In this document: positions 1 to 6,674 of the stretch, piece by piece | Layout: every line of letters begins with the position of its first letter | Numbering within the stretch: position 1 is the first letter of the stretch | DNA from: Bacteroidota bacterium | GTDB taxonomy: Bacteria; Bacteroidota; Bacteroidia; B-17B0; Aurantibacillaceae | Length of the DNA: 9,215 bases | Direction of reading: 5' to 3' | Assembly: GCA_025359355.1 (NCBI GenBank) | Contig: JANYGR010000309.1 | Coordinates: 1-9,215, forward strand | Made by a program: the position numbers and the translations under genes | The notes under the pieces: generated by a model | Told to the model about the DNA's origin: nothing | What the model saw: the letters and a program-made list of their open reading frames with translations, nothing else | Databases searched by the model: none

Positions 1-2
1 AC

Positions 3-188
3 ATAGATGATATTTCCACATTAGTGCAATTAGGCGTTGAAATAGGACTAGGCGCTACGGAAACAAAAACTATTATGGAAAGCGATCAATATACAAAAGA
101 TGTACATCAAGATATTTATGAGGCGCAACAAGTTGGTGTAAAAATGTTTCACTTTCTTGTGCCCCTGATATGGCATATTTTCTATTAA
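3..188 (+). pseudogene. Truncated second copy of a FrnE/DsbA-like oxidoreductase (fragment, cut by the window edge)
   Basis: The plus strand is open from the window edge to a TAA at 186-188. From about 3 to 140 it encodes a segment closely matching the middle of the minus-strand oxidoreductase next to it (shared stretches include STLVQLG, ESDQY and DVHQDIYEAQQVGV). After the GV pair, where the family continues into the cis-proline strand (GVPFF), this copy instead reads antisense through the neighbour's 3' end (KMFHFLVPLIW) and stops. It therefore lacks the cis-Pro loop and the C-terminal helix and cannot encode a complete thioredoxin fold. Its N-terminal half lies outside the window. It differs from the other copy at about 17 of 140 bases, so it is a diverged paralogue or strain variant and not an identical fold-back. 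Confidence 0.7.
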
Positions 189-349
189 ATACAAAGAATG
201 GAACTCCTCTTACGCCAACCTGTTGTGCTTCATAAATATCTTGATGTACATCCGTTGCATATTGATCGCTTTCTAAAATAGTTTTTGTTTCCTCAGCGTC
301 TAGTCCTATTTCAAAGCCTAATTGCACTAATGTGGAAATGTTATCAATA
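3..349. repeat. Imperfect inverted repeat: arms 3-140 and 211-349, spacer of 70 bp
   Basis: The reverse complement of 211-349 aligns without gaps to 3-140, with about 17 mismatches (about 88% identity by hand count). Both arms encode the same segment of a FrnE/DsbA-like protein. The 70-base spacer belongs to the minus-strand gene only. The two coding sequences meet at 131-144, where the bases around TTGGTGTAA serve both strands, so a short homology at the join is plausible. Confidence 0.8.
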
Positions 350-762
350 TTTTTTCCTTCTGTAAAATAGGCCTTAAATAAGCGTTCTTCAGCATCGTTT
401 TGCAAACCATGTTGTTTGGCTATGTGAGAAAAGCGATGTGCATTAAATGAATTTGCAGGAATAGCTTTATCAAAATCATATTGTAAGCCAACTTGCTTAG
501 CTATTTGAGCCATCTGATCATTCATGTCTTTGGCTTGTTCGAGACTGATATTTTTATGTTCGGCTAAAAATTGGTGAATGTTTTTATTTGGGTTTGTTTT
601 TAAATCAGGCGCTAACTGGAAACTTTTCCAAACAATATCAATATTAGAACGGTGATTAAATTGTGTTAGGGCTGTTTCAAATTTTCGTTTGCCAATGTAG
701 CAAAAGGGGCACATAACATCGCTCCAAATTTCAATGGTCATGTGAGGGGTTGTTGAGTTCAT
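73..762 (-). CDS. FrnE/DsbA-family thiol oxidoreductase with replaced C-terminal tail
   Basis: This is a thioredoxin-fold protein of the DsbA/FrnE family (2-hydroxychromene-2-carboxylate isomerase/DsbA-like), expected to act as a cytoplasmic dithiol-disulfide oxidoreductase; no signal peptide is seen. The first strand IEIWSDVMCPFCYIGKRKFE holds the active-site CPFC, the all-helical insert follows, and the GVRGVPFF segment carries the cis-proline; SGAQESETFL is the usual end of the fold. ATG at 762 is used. ATG at 741 (MTIEIWSD) is an equally good start by family alignment, and the longer ATG at 798 adds residues the family does not need. Neither has a clear Shine-Dalgarno. After FLHQL the last 18 residues (VAPHKYL ... 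RFP) are antisense to the inverted copy at 1-140, so the native tail is lost. The catalytic core looks complete, so activity is possible. Confidence 0.85.
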   Translation of the reverse strand: MNSTTPHMTIEIWSDVMCPFCYIGKRKFETALTQFNHRSNIDIVWKSFQLAPDLKTNPNKNIHQFLAEHKNISLEQAKDMNDQMAQIAKQVGLQYDFDKAIPANSFNAHRFSHIAKQHGLQNDAEERLFKAYFTEGKNIDNISTLVQLGFEIGLDAEETKTILESDQYATDVHQDIYEAQQVGVRGVPFFVFNRKYAISGAQESETFLHQLVAPHKYLDVHLLYIDRFP

Positions 763-818
763 AATGTTATGGATAAGATGAGTAAATATAAGAAACAATC
801 AGAAAACTAATGGTGATA

Positions 819-826
819 CAAATTTA
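819..826 (-). promoter_or_regulatory. Bacteroidota-type -7 element (TAAATTTG) upstream of the oxidoreductase
   Basis: The minus strand reads TAAATTTG here, a perfect match to the TAnnTTTG -7 consensus of the Bacteroidota housekeeping sigma factor. It lies about 57 bases before the ATG at 762, a sensible leader length. I see no TTTG -33 element at the usual 19-21 base spacing (the nearest TTG is about 27 bases away), so only half of the promoter is supported. Confidence 0.35.
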
Positions 827-967
827 CGGAGATATCCTATATAAATGGCAGTGCAAGCGTATATGTGTATTATTACAGGTGTCTGTAATTAAACTAAGTT
901 GAAAAAAGAAGAAAATTTATCTTTAAATAAATTTTCATTTATTCCTTAATACTATAACTTTTACCCT

Positions 968-1338
968 ATGTTTTCAAATAAATTATTTAAAAAATATTGT
1001 TCCGACGAGTGGTTACCAATTTTCGATACGAATAAACAAACCATATATGTTGAAGCAAAACAAAGAATATTTAATGAAGGAGATCCTGTAAAAGACATTT
1101 TCTTTATTGAAAAAGGAAAAGTTAAAGTGTTATCAAACTTTAATGGAACGGATGAAAAATCATTCGTATTGCGGGTAATGATACGATTTTAGGGCATCGC
1201 GGCATCCACTTTAAGCATTACCATATTTCTTCTGTGGCATTAACCGATACGACGTTAACCTTTTTACCCATCGATCTATTTATTAAAATCATCAAAGCCA
1301 ATCCAAACATGGCTATTTATTTAGAGCCTATTTATTAG
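968..1338 (+). pseudogene. Crp/Fnr-family regulator, frameshifted and missing its HTH domain
   Basis: The first 74 codons encode the start of a cyclic-nucleotide-binding-like beta barrel (KQRIFNEGDPVKDIFFIEKG, then KVKVLSNF). The frame closes at a TAG at 1190-1192, but the barrel continues one frame over from about 1162 (IRIAGNDTILGHRG, then SSVALTDTTLTFLPIDLF) to the dimer-helix start ANPNMAIYL and a TAG at 1336-1338. Adding one A to the five-A run at 1155-1159 restores GTDEKIIRIAGNDTILG, so a one-base loss explains the shift. Even when repaired, the product stops at about 123 residues. The family is about 200-230 long, and here the rest of the dimer helix and the winged-helix DNA-binding domain are absent. 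The stop overlaps the stop of the opposing kinase, so the 3' end looks replaced. It is almost surely non-functional as a transcription factor. Confidence 0.8.
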
Positions 1339-1871
1339 TTGTATGGCAACTCTATTGTAAATATAGTGCCAACATTAGGTTCGCTTTCCACACTGATTTT
1401 GCCGCCTAAAACCTCTATCTGAGTTTTAACCATAAATAAACCTAAGCCTTTGCCCTCGATGTGGGGATGAAATCGTTTATAAAGTCCAAATAGATTGTCA
1501 CCATTTTCTTTAAGGTTAATTCCTAATCCGTTATCTTTAAATAAGATTCGAACATGATCTTTATCTTCCTCGGTTGTAATCTTTATAATGGTTTCAATAT
1601 CCGCCTGCCTATATTTAATACTATTCGAAATTAAATTTTGAAAAATACTATATATGTAACTTCTAACAATTTCAATTTTGTCGATGGCGGTAAAATCGGT
1701 AATTATTGTAACGTTTTCTTTTTGAATTATATGATGGAGACTAACTTTAATAGCACTCACTAATTCTTGAAAATAAACAGATTCTTTACTATCGATAATT
1801 TCTGATTTAGCTTGTAAAATTTTATGCAAATCTTTTATGATGTCATCTAATTGATCAACGGCACTAAACAA
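1335..1871 (-). CDS. HATPase-domain portion of the split histidine kinase
   Basis: This 178-codon open frame is the C-terminal half of the kinase at 1335-2872: the end of the HisKA dimer helices followed by a complete ATP-binding domain (Asn79 of the N box, DNGLGIN at about 103-109, GKGLGLFMV at about 130-138). Its first codon is TTG, which is an ordinary Leu of the parent protein (EYLFSAV), so it is not a believable independent start. It is listed separately only because a gene caller would report it. It would be made only if the A tract at 1883-1888 is really seven bases long or is read with slippage. Confidence 0.5.
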   Translation of the reverse strand: MFSAVDQLDDIIKDLHKILQAKSEIIDSKESVYFQELVSAIKVSLHHIIQKENVTIITDFTAIDKIEIVRSYIYSIFQNLISNSIKYRQADIETIIKITTEEDKDHVRILFKDNGLGINLKENGDNLFGLYKRFHPHIEGKGLGLFMVKTQIEVLGGKISVESEPNVGTIFTIELPYN

Positions 1872-2872
1872 ATATTCGTAGATTTTTTGCGTTCTGTTTC
1901 AGTAATATTACCACGTAAAATGCTTGAAAGACCCAGTATATTAGAAATAGGCGCCCTTAAGTTATGAGAAATAATATAAGTGAACTGTTCTAAATTTTTA
2001 CTACGTTGAATTATCTCATTTACCATTTTTTTATGTTCTGCTTCTGTATTTTTCCTGTCAGTCACATCTTGCAAAGTACCAAAAAGACGAGTGGGTTTAT
2101 TATTTAGGTCAAACTCAAATTTCCACTTAGTAAATACTTGTCGTATAGTGCCATCCTTCTTTTGTACCTTGGCTTCAAATGCTCCTTCTTCAAATGTTTC
2201 AAACGATTTTTCTATACTTTTCTTAGCTAAAGCATAATCATCGGGATGTATCAGTGATATGAAAATTTCCAGCGAAGGTTTTATCTCTTCTTGAGTAAGT
2301 CCGAAAATATTATAAAACTCATCTGACCAAAAATTAGCATTAGTTTTTAAGTCAATTTCCCAATTAGAAATATGCGCTAAAGTTTGTGCTTCTTTTAGTT
2401 TTGCTTCACTTTTTCTTAAATTATTTTCTGCCGTTTTTCTTTTTGTAATATCGCTTAACATCGTTAACGCCCCTTTATAATTTCCATTATTATCTAAATC
2501 AAGTGTTTTTTCAATTCTCTTCTTTTCATTGATATCTCTTGCGAATACAACTGCTCCGAGCACATTTCCATTTTCATCTTTATAAGTAGAACCGTTAAAT
2601 AATATATCTGTTAATACGCCATCTATAAATGTAAGCGGGTAATTTATTATGAAACCATGATCCAATACATTTTTATATACCTCACGGGCTTTTTCTGGGT
2701 TAGTAAAATAACTGTCAAATGGAGTGCCTTTGAGTTGCTCGCGCGATTTGTGAGTTACGTTTACCAAGGCTTCATTCAGATCCGTAATTATACCCTCGGT
2801 ATTAATTACAATCATTGGATCCAAACTTGCCTCTATTAAACTTCTTGCGTATTCGTATCCTTGATTTTGCAT
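1847..2872 (-). CDS. PAS/HisKA portion of the split histidine kinase
   Basis: This 341-codon frame starts at ATG 2872 (MQNQGYEYARSLIEASLDP). It carries the sensor half of the kinase: PAS 1, a PAS remnant, a second complete PAS domain and the phosphoacceptor His303. The last 11 residues (STNICLVPLIN) are frameshift residue. On its own it lacks an ATP-binding domain and could not autophosphorylate. PAS 1 is a paralogue of the PAS of the hybrid kinase at 3113-5134: both begin with SLIEASLDP, share AREVY and end KVLG/NVLG ... ARDI, and the DNA is identical over about 19 bases. Compared with that PAS it also lacks a few residues before DGVLTD. Confidence 0.6.
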   Translation of the reverse strand: MQNQGYEYARSLIEASLDPMIVINTEGIITDLNEALVNVTHKSREQLKGTPFDSYFTNPEKAREVYKNVLDHGFIINYPLTFIDGVLTDILFNGSTYKDENGNVLGAVVFARDINEKKRIEKTLDLDNNGNYKGALTMLSDITKRKTAENNLRKSEAKLKEAQTLAHISNWEIDLKTNANFWSDEFYNIFGLTQEEIKPSLEIFISLIHPDDYALAKKSIEKSFETFEEGAFEAKVQKKDGTIRQVFTKWKFEFDLNNKPTRLFGTLQDVTDRKNTEAEHKKMVNEIIQRSKNLEQFTYIISHNLRAPISNILGLSSILRGNITETERKKSTNICLVPLIN

Positions 2873-2963
2873 TCTATATTAATCTAATTTATTTTTATAC
2901 CAAAGATGTGAAAGGCTTAGATAATCAGTATTATATAACTCCTATAATAAGTTATAGAATTCG

Positions 2964-2971
2964 CACATGTG
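2964..2971. promoter_or_regulatory. CACATGTG palindrome upstream of the split kinase
   Basis: This perfect 8-base palindrome lies about 92 bases before the start codon of the split kinase. The same octamer occurs at 5266-5273, about 132 bases before the start of the paralogous hybrid kinase. A shared regulator site is possible, but two short matches are weak evidence. Confidence 0.2.
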
Positions 2972-3063
2972 AGCAAAAGCAATCTCCTCTATATTGCTGC
3001 TTTGTAAGCAACCCTATGCGGATGAATTTTATGTTAGAAATAAAAAATGTGATATAATTAAAA

Positions 3064-3090
3064 CCCCTGATAAATAAGGTTTATCAGAGG
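3064..3090 (-). terminator. Intrinsic terminator of the hybrid kinase gene
   Basis: Arms 3064-3074 and 3080-3090 pair over 11 positions with one mismatch (3066/3088), around a five-base loop. Read on the minus strand, the hairpin is GC-tipped and followed by TTTTAATTATA. It begins about 23 bases past the stop codon of the kinase at 3113. The plus-strand side is followed only by a weak T tract, so it mainly serves the minus strand. Confidence 0.75.
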
Positions 3091-3112
3091 CTTTAATTCA
3101 ATTTTTGTTTAA

Positions 3113-5134
3113 TTATAAAAATTGGGAATTCGCTTGTTTAATGATATTAAACTCTGTTTCTAGTTCTTTACAAGCCTCAGTACAAATTTTTTCGAGTTGA
3201 GACACTAAATCAGGCATGCTGCTTCTATGTCGTTGAATATTATCAACATCTTCCTGAACCTTTTTTGCAATATTTTCAAAATCTTTACTAATTCCCATGA
3301 TGGAAAAAGAAGGTACCATCTTATGAACTGCTGATTGTAGTGCAGAATAATCTTTATCTTGTAAGCCTTGTTTCATAGCAGCAATCAAAGATGGGGTTTG
3401 GGTTAGGTAAAGTGTAATCATTTCCATCATCAGTTTAGGATCTGATTTTGTTCGACGTGATAAATTACTTAAATCAACAAATTTTAAATTTTCACTTTGA
3501 TTATAATAATTCCTTACATCTTCTGTGTTTTTTTTAAGCGTAGGTTTCTTTACAAATTCAACTATTTTATTATATAATAACCTATCGTCAAATGGTTTTG
3601 AAAGATAATCATCCATACCAACCGATCTGCATTTTGCTAAATCTACCGTAGTGACATCAGCTGTTAAGGCAACAATTGGAATTTTATAATTCATGATGTT
3701 ACGAATATACTCTGTTGCTTCAAACCCATTCATTTCAGGCATTTGCAAATCCATCAAAATGATATCGTAAGTATTGTGTTGAAGTTTTTCAATGGCTATT
3801 TTTCCATTGGAAGCAACATCATGTTCAAATCCAAACTCATCTAATATAGTGTTCATCAACAATCTATTAAGAGCAATATCTTCAACCACTAATACTTTTA
3901 TGTTTTTAATATCTGGGTCGAGTTTTATTTCTCCTTGCTGTACTAAAACATTTTCAGTTGTTTTTTGAAAATTTAAAGTAAAACTAAACGTAGTGCCTTC
4001 TCCAAGTTTGCTTTTAACGTTAATAATTCCTCCCTGAGGCTCTACTAATTGCTTAACAATAGCGAGGCCTAATCCGGTTCCGCCATATAGCCTAGAAGTA
4101 CCACTTGATGCTTGTTTAAAAACCTCAAAAATATTTTCAAGGTTTTCTTCAGGTATTCCAATGCCTGTATCGCTAATTGCGAATTCAATCGTTACATACT
4201 CCTCATTATCCCTTAAGATGTTAACGCTTACAGTGATTATTCCTTCAGAAGTAAATTTTACCGCATTACTAACAAGATTTAAAATAACTTGATTTAGACG
4301 TGCTGGATCTCCAATTAATGTTTCTGGAATATTTTTGTCATAAATTTTTATCAACTCTAAATTTTTTTCCTGAATTTTTGTTTCAAATAAATGAAGCATC
4401 GCTGAAATGGACGCTTCCATTTTAAATGGAATTTGTTCAAATGTCATTTTACCTGAATCCACTTTTGCCAAATCAAGAATGTCGTTAATAAGCACGGTTA
4501 AAGCTTCTCCACTAACTTTTATGGCTGACAAATATTCCTTTTGTTTATCCGCTAACTCTGTTTTCAAAAGCACTTTAGTAAATCCAATTATCACATTCAT
4601 CGGTGTGCGGATTTCGTGACTCATGTTTGCCAGAAACTGTTGCTTTGCCTTTACGGCATCATCTGCAATACGAGTTGCCTCTTCCGCTTTACGTTTAATT
4701 TCTTCTGCTGTTTTTGTTGCCAACTCTGCCAGCTCTTTTGCTTCAGTTAATTCTGTTTCAACCTTTTTTTGATCTGTGATGTCTCTTGCAACAATAACAA
4801 CACCAAGTACTTTTCCTGAATTATCTTTATAAATAGAGCCATTGAATGATACGTCCGTAAGCTTTCCATCCTTGTGACGAAGTGTAAGTAATGAATCAGC
4901 AATAGATTCTTTTGCTAAGACCTCATGATATACTTCACGAGCTTGTTGAGGCTCTGTGAAATAATCAAAAAAATTTGTTCCTATTAACATCTCGCGCGAC
5001 ATTCCAATTATAGTTACCGAAGCATTATTAAGATCGGTGATTTCCCCGGAAAGACTAATCGTAAATAAGGGATCTAGGCTAGCCTCTATTAAACTTCTTG
5101 AGTAATGAGATTCTTGACTCGTTGTTGTTTCCAT
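3113..5134 (-). CDS. Hybrid sensor histidine kinase (PAS-HisKA-HATPase-REC-Hpt)
   Basis: This is an intact 673-residue cytosolic hybrid kinase that holds a complete phosphorelay in one chain. Order of domains: PAS (about 10-120), Ala/Glu-rich coiled coil (about 125-165), HisKA with MSHEIRTP (His173), and HATPase with N box NQVILNLVSNAVKF (281-294), G1 DTGIGIP (322-328) and G2 GGTGLGLAIV (351-360). Next is REC (about 411-527) with acidic pair Glu418/Asp419, phospho-acceptor Asp462 in MDLQMPEMNG, Thr491 and Lys513, and last an Hpt domain with His604 (AVHKMVPSF). All relay residues are present, so phosphate can pass His173 to Asp462 to His604 and on to a separate regulator, which is not in this window. 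No transmembrane helix is seen, so the PAS domain must sense an internal signal. ATG 5134 fits the PAS start shared with the kinase at 1335-2872. Its HATPase-REC-Hpt half is a paralogue of the remnant at 6675-8133. Confidence 0.95.
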   Translation of the reverse strand: METTTSQESHYSRSLIEASLDPLFTISLSGEITDLNNASVTIIGMSREMLIGTNFFDYFTEPQQAREVYHEVLAKESIADSLLTLRHKDGKLTDVSFNGSIYKDNSGKVLGVVIVARDITDQKKVETELTEAKELAELATKTAEEIKRKAEEATRIADDAVKAKQQFLANMSHEIRTPMNVIIGFTKVLLKTELADKQKEYLSAIKVSGEALTVLINDILDLAKVDSGKMTFEQIPFKMEASISAMLHLFETKIQEKNLELIKIYDKNIPETLIGDPARLNQVILNLVSNAVKFTSEGIITVSVNILRDNEEYVTIEFAISDTGIGIPEENLENIFEVFKQASSGTSRLYGGTGLGLAIVKQLVEPQGGIINVKSKLGEGTTFSFTLNFQKTTENVLVQQGEIKLDPDIKNIKVLVVEDIALNRLLMNTILDEFGFEHDVASNGKIAIEKLQHNTYDIILMDLQMPEMNGFEATEYIRNIMNYKIPIVALTADVTTVDLAKCRSVGMDDYLSKPFDDRLLYNKIVEFVKKPTLKKNTEDVRNYYNQSENLKFVDLSNLSRRTKSDPKLMMEMITLYLTQTPSLIAAMKQGLQDKDYSALQSAVHKMVPSFSIMGISKDFENIAKKVQEDVDNIQRHRSSMPDLVSQLEKICTEACKELETEFNIIKQANSQFL

Positions 5135-5169
5135 TTTGGTTCTATTCGCTATATGATACTACAAGTAAG

Positions 5170-5197
5170 TTTTTAAAGATTAAAATTTCTTTAAAAA
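5170..5197. repeat. AT-rich inverted repeat in the kinase upstream region
   Basis: TTTTTAAAG (5170-5178) and CTTTAAAAA (5189-5197) form a nine-base inverted repeat around a ten-base AT-only spacer, about 36 bases before the ATG of the hybrid kinase. It could be an operator or only a product of base composition. The surrounding 5135-5422 region holds no gene. Confidence 0.25.
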
Positions 5198-5265
5198 AAA
5201 CGCGTCAAAGTTATGCCAATATTAAAAGTAATTATTACAAAATAATTTAATTAAATTACATTATT

Positions 5266-5273
5266 CACATGTG
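5266..5273. promoter_or_regulatory. CACATGTG palindrome between the hybrid kinase and the AraC-type regulator
   Basis: This is the second copy of the octamer found at 2964-2971. It lies in the divergent intergenic region, about 132 bases before the kinase start and about 150 before the AraC-type gene. The wider sequence TTCACATGTGTATGAA has partial dyad symmetry. It is a candidate operator only. Confidence 0.2.
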
Positions 5274-5422
5274 TATGAAAAAATAGTATAGATCAATGAT
5301 ATTATGCATTTACTGAATTTAAAAAACCATACCTTAGTAACATAAGGGTTCAAATCAAATTTTTATATAAAAATAATAACCACGTCTTAACAAATTATTT
5401 TAAATATAAAGGGAAAATACTC

Positions 5423-5983
5423 ATGAAAATTTACGTAAAAAACATGGCTTGCGAAAGCTGCATAGTAGTAGTCAAAAATGCTTTAGAAGAGCTCAACTTA
5501 AAGGCAATAAAGGTAGAGTTGGGCGAAATAGAAACACAAAGAGATGTGACAGATAATCAAAAGAAAAAATTAAGTGCTATCATCAATAAAGTAGGTTTAG
5601 AGTTACTCGAAAAAAAACAGGGTGTAATCATCGAGAAAATTAGAAAAACGATCATCGATTATGTTTACCATTCAGAACAAAAGTTAACAACTAATTTTTC
5701 TGATATACTAAGTGAAAAACTAGGTTATAATTACACTTACTTGGCTAATTTTTTTTCTGAAGTAGAAGCCACAACGATAGAGCAATATATTATTTCATTA
5801 AAAATTGAACGGATAAAGGAATTAATTATTCTTGAAGAATTTTCGCTTACACAAATAGCAGACAAGCTACATTATAGCAGCGCCGCACACTTATCTAATC
5901 AATTTAAAAAAGTAACAGGATTAACACCTTCCCATTTTAAAAATTTAAAAGAGAAAAGAAGGGTAGCTATACAAAACATATAA
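5423..5983 (+). CDS. AraC-family regulator with an N-terminal CxxC (HMA-like) domain
   Basis: This 186-residue protein has a C-terminal AraC DNA-binding domain (about 85-175). The second helix-turn-helix and signature are clear: SLTQIADKLHYSSAAHLSNQ, then FKKVTGLTPSHFK. The N-terminus (1-65) resembles a small ferredoxin-like heavy-metal-associated fold, with MACESC giving Cys10 and Cys13 in a CxxC, the usual metal-binding loop of that fold. Short regulators of this build are common in Bacteroidota and often lie beside metal-transport ATPases. None is present here, so a metal-responsive role is an inference. ATG 5423 is preceded by AAAGGG at 5408-5413, a fair ribosome site. The gene diverges from the hybrid kinase across 288 bases, and no terminator is evident downstream. 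Confidence 0.85.
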   Translation: MKIYVKNMACESCIVVVKNALEELNLKAIKVELGEIETQRDVTDNQKKKLSAIINKVGLELLEKKQGVIIEKIRKTIIDYVYHSEQKLTTNFSDILSEKLGYNYTYLANFFSEVEATTIEQYIISLKIERIKELIILEEFSLTQIADKLHYSSAAHLSNQFKKVTGLTPSHFKNLKEKRRVAIQNI

Positions 5984-6074
5984 AGTGGTATTCTTAAGCA
6001 AGTGTCATTAAGTAGTATACAGTAATAAATCGATCGCTTTTAGATTATCATAAATCAATATTAAATAATTAGTT

Positions 6075-6611
6075 ATGCAAGAACCGAAAACATGGAAAAT
6101 GCTTTTAACCCATTTAGGTGGAGAAGATTCATTTGAGGAGAAAGAATTATTCTCAAAATGGTTAAATGAGAATGAAAATAACAAAGCGTTTTATAATAAA
6201 GTAAAAACGTTATGGGATGATGAGAATAATACTGATGAATCTTTTAAGGATCCTGCAACGACAACATTTTTTGGACGTTTCACTAAACAAAAAATAAAAA
6301 ATTTTATAATCGATCAAGCGATTGGCAATCTTATTGGTTTTATTGTTGGAATGTGGGTAACTGCTATGTTTTCGCATTATGTTTTAGAAAAACGAGGTGT
6401 AAAGAATCTCTTTGGATTAACTGGTCGGAAAAAAATTGCTGTCAATGAAATTCCGGAATGGCTACAAGGCGGAATAGCCATATTGGTTGGATTTATTGCC
6501 CTTGAATTAATTAACCATTTTTTTCAAACTAAAAAATACGTAATCGTATGGGAATATTTTAAAAGATCCTACACCAACGTAAAAGAGGGGAATAAAAATA
6601 GCAGGAAGTAA
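6075..6611 (+). CDS. Two-helix membrane protein with a FecR-like N-terminal segment (unknown function)
   Basis: I do not recognise the full family. Residues 5-48 (WKMLLTHLGGEDSFEEKELF, then WL, FY and LW) follow the pattern of the cytoplasmic N-terminal domain of Bacteroidota FecR-type anti-sigma factors: L..HL.GE.S.EE...F..WL......N..FY..V..LW. A normal FecR then has one membrane helix and a large periplasmic domain. Here there are two hydrophobic segments (about 77-101 and 129-150) joined by a short basic loop, then a charged tail (178 residues in all). No ECF sigma gene or TonB receptor is adjacent. It could be a truncated or recombined anti-sigma factor or an unrelated small membrane protein that uses the same N-terminal domain. 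ATG 6075 matches the FecR-type start. No Shine-Dalgarno is seen. Confidence 0.75.
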   Translation: MQEPKTWKMLLTHLGGEDSFEEKELFSKWLNENENNKAFYNKVKTLWDDENNTDESFKDPATTTFFGRFTKQKIKNFIIDQAIGNLIGFIVGMWVTAMFSHYVLEKRGVKNLFGLTGRKKIAVNEIPEWLQGGIAILVGFIALELINHFFQTKKYVIVWEYFKRSYTNVKEGNKNSRK

Positions 6612-6674
6612 GTTTTTAGTTTTGAAGAATGATTATGCATAATAGATGAGGGACAAAGCCTTTGGACGGAAATG

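Larger units (their letters stand above)
1335..2872 (-). pseudogene. PAS-PAS sensor histidine kinase, split by a one-base frameshift
   Basis: A first reading frame from ATG 2872 to 1847 encodes PAS 1 (about 8-115), a short leftover of another PAS domain (DNNGNYKGALTMLSDITKRK, about 127-146), a complete PAS (about 155-275), a short coiled linker and a HisKA phosphoacceptor helix (ISHNLRAP, His303). It then shifts after RKK (330) at an A6 run (T6 at 1883-1888 on the plus strand). One extra A would join it to the downstream frame as RKKIYEYLFSAVDQLDD. That frame (1335-1871) holds the HATPase: N box FQNLISNS, G1 DNGLGIN and G2 GKGLGLFMV, ending GTIFTIELPYN. No membrane segment is seen, so it would be a cytosolic sensor. 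Apart from the shift, all catalytic boxes are present, so either a sequencing error or a young pseudogene is possible. No response regulator is adjacent. Confidence 0.8.

Noticed and set aside
899..925. TTG ... TATCTTTA as a promoter for the Crp-like gene
   Set aside because: The last base of the -7 box is wrong and the spacing is 16 bases instead of 19-21.
2657..3057. Two short plus-strand frames (2657-2839 and 2815-3057)
   Set aside because: The first is antisense to the PAS domain. The second mixes antisense and intergenic sequence. Neither has a family motif.
4407..4619. Plus-strand frame inside the hybrid kinase
   Set aside because: It is antisense to the conserved HisKA region; its openness reflects codon constraint on the real gene.
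6632..6643. ATTATGCATAAT palindrome after the FecR-like gene
   Set aside because: A 12-base AT-rich palindrome with no loop and no T run; it is not a terminator and may be chance.
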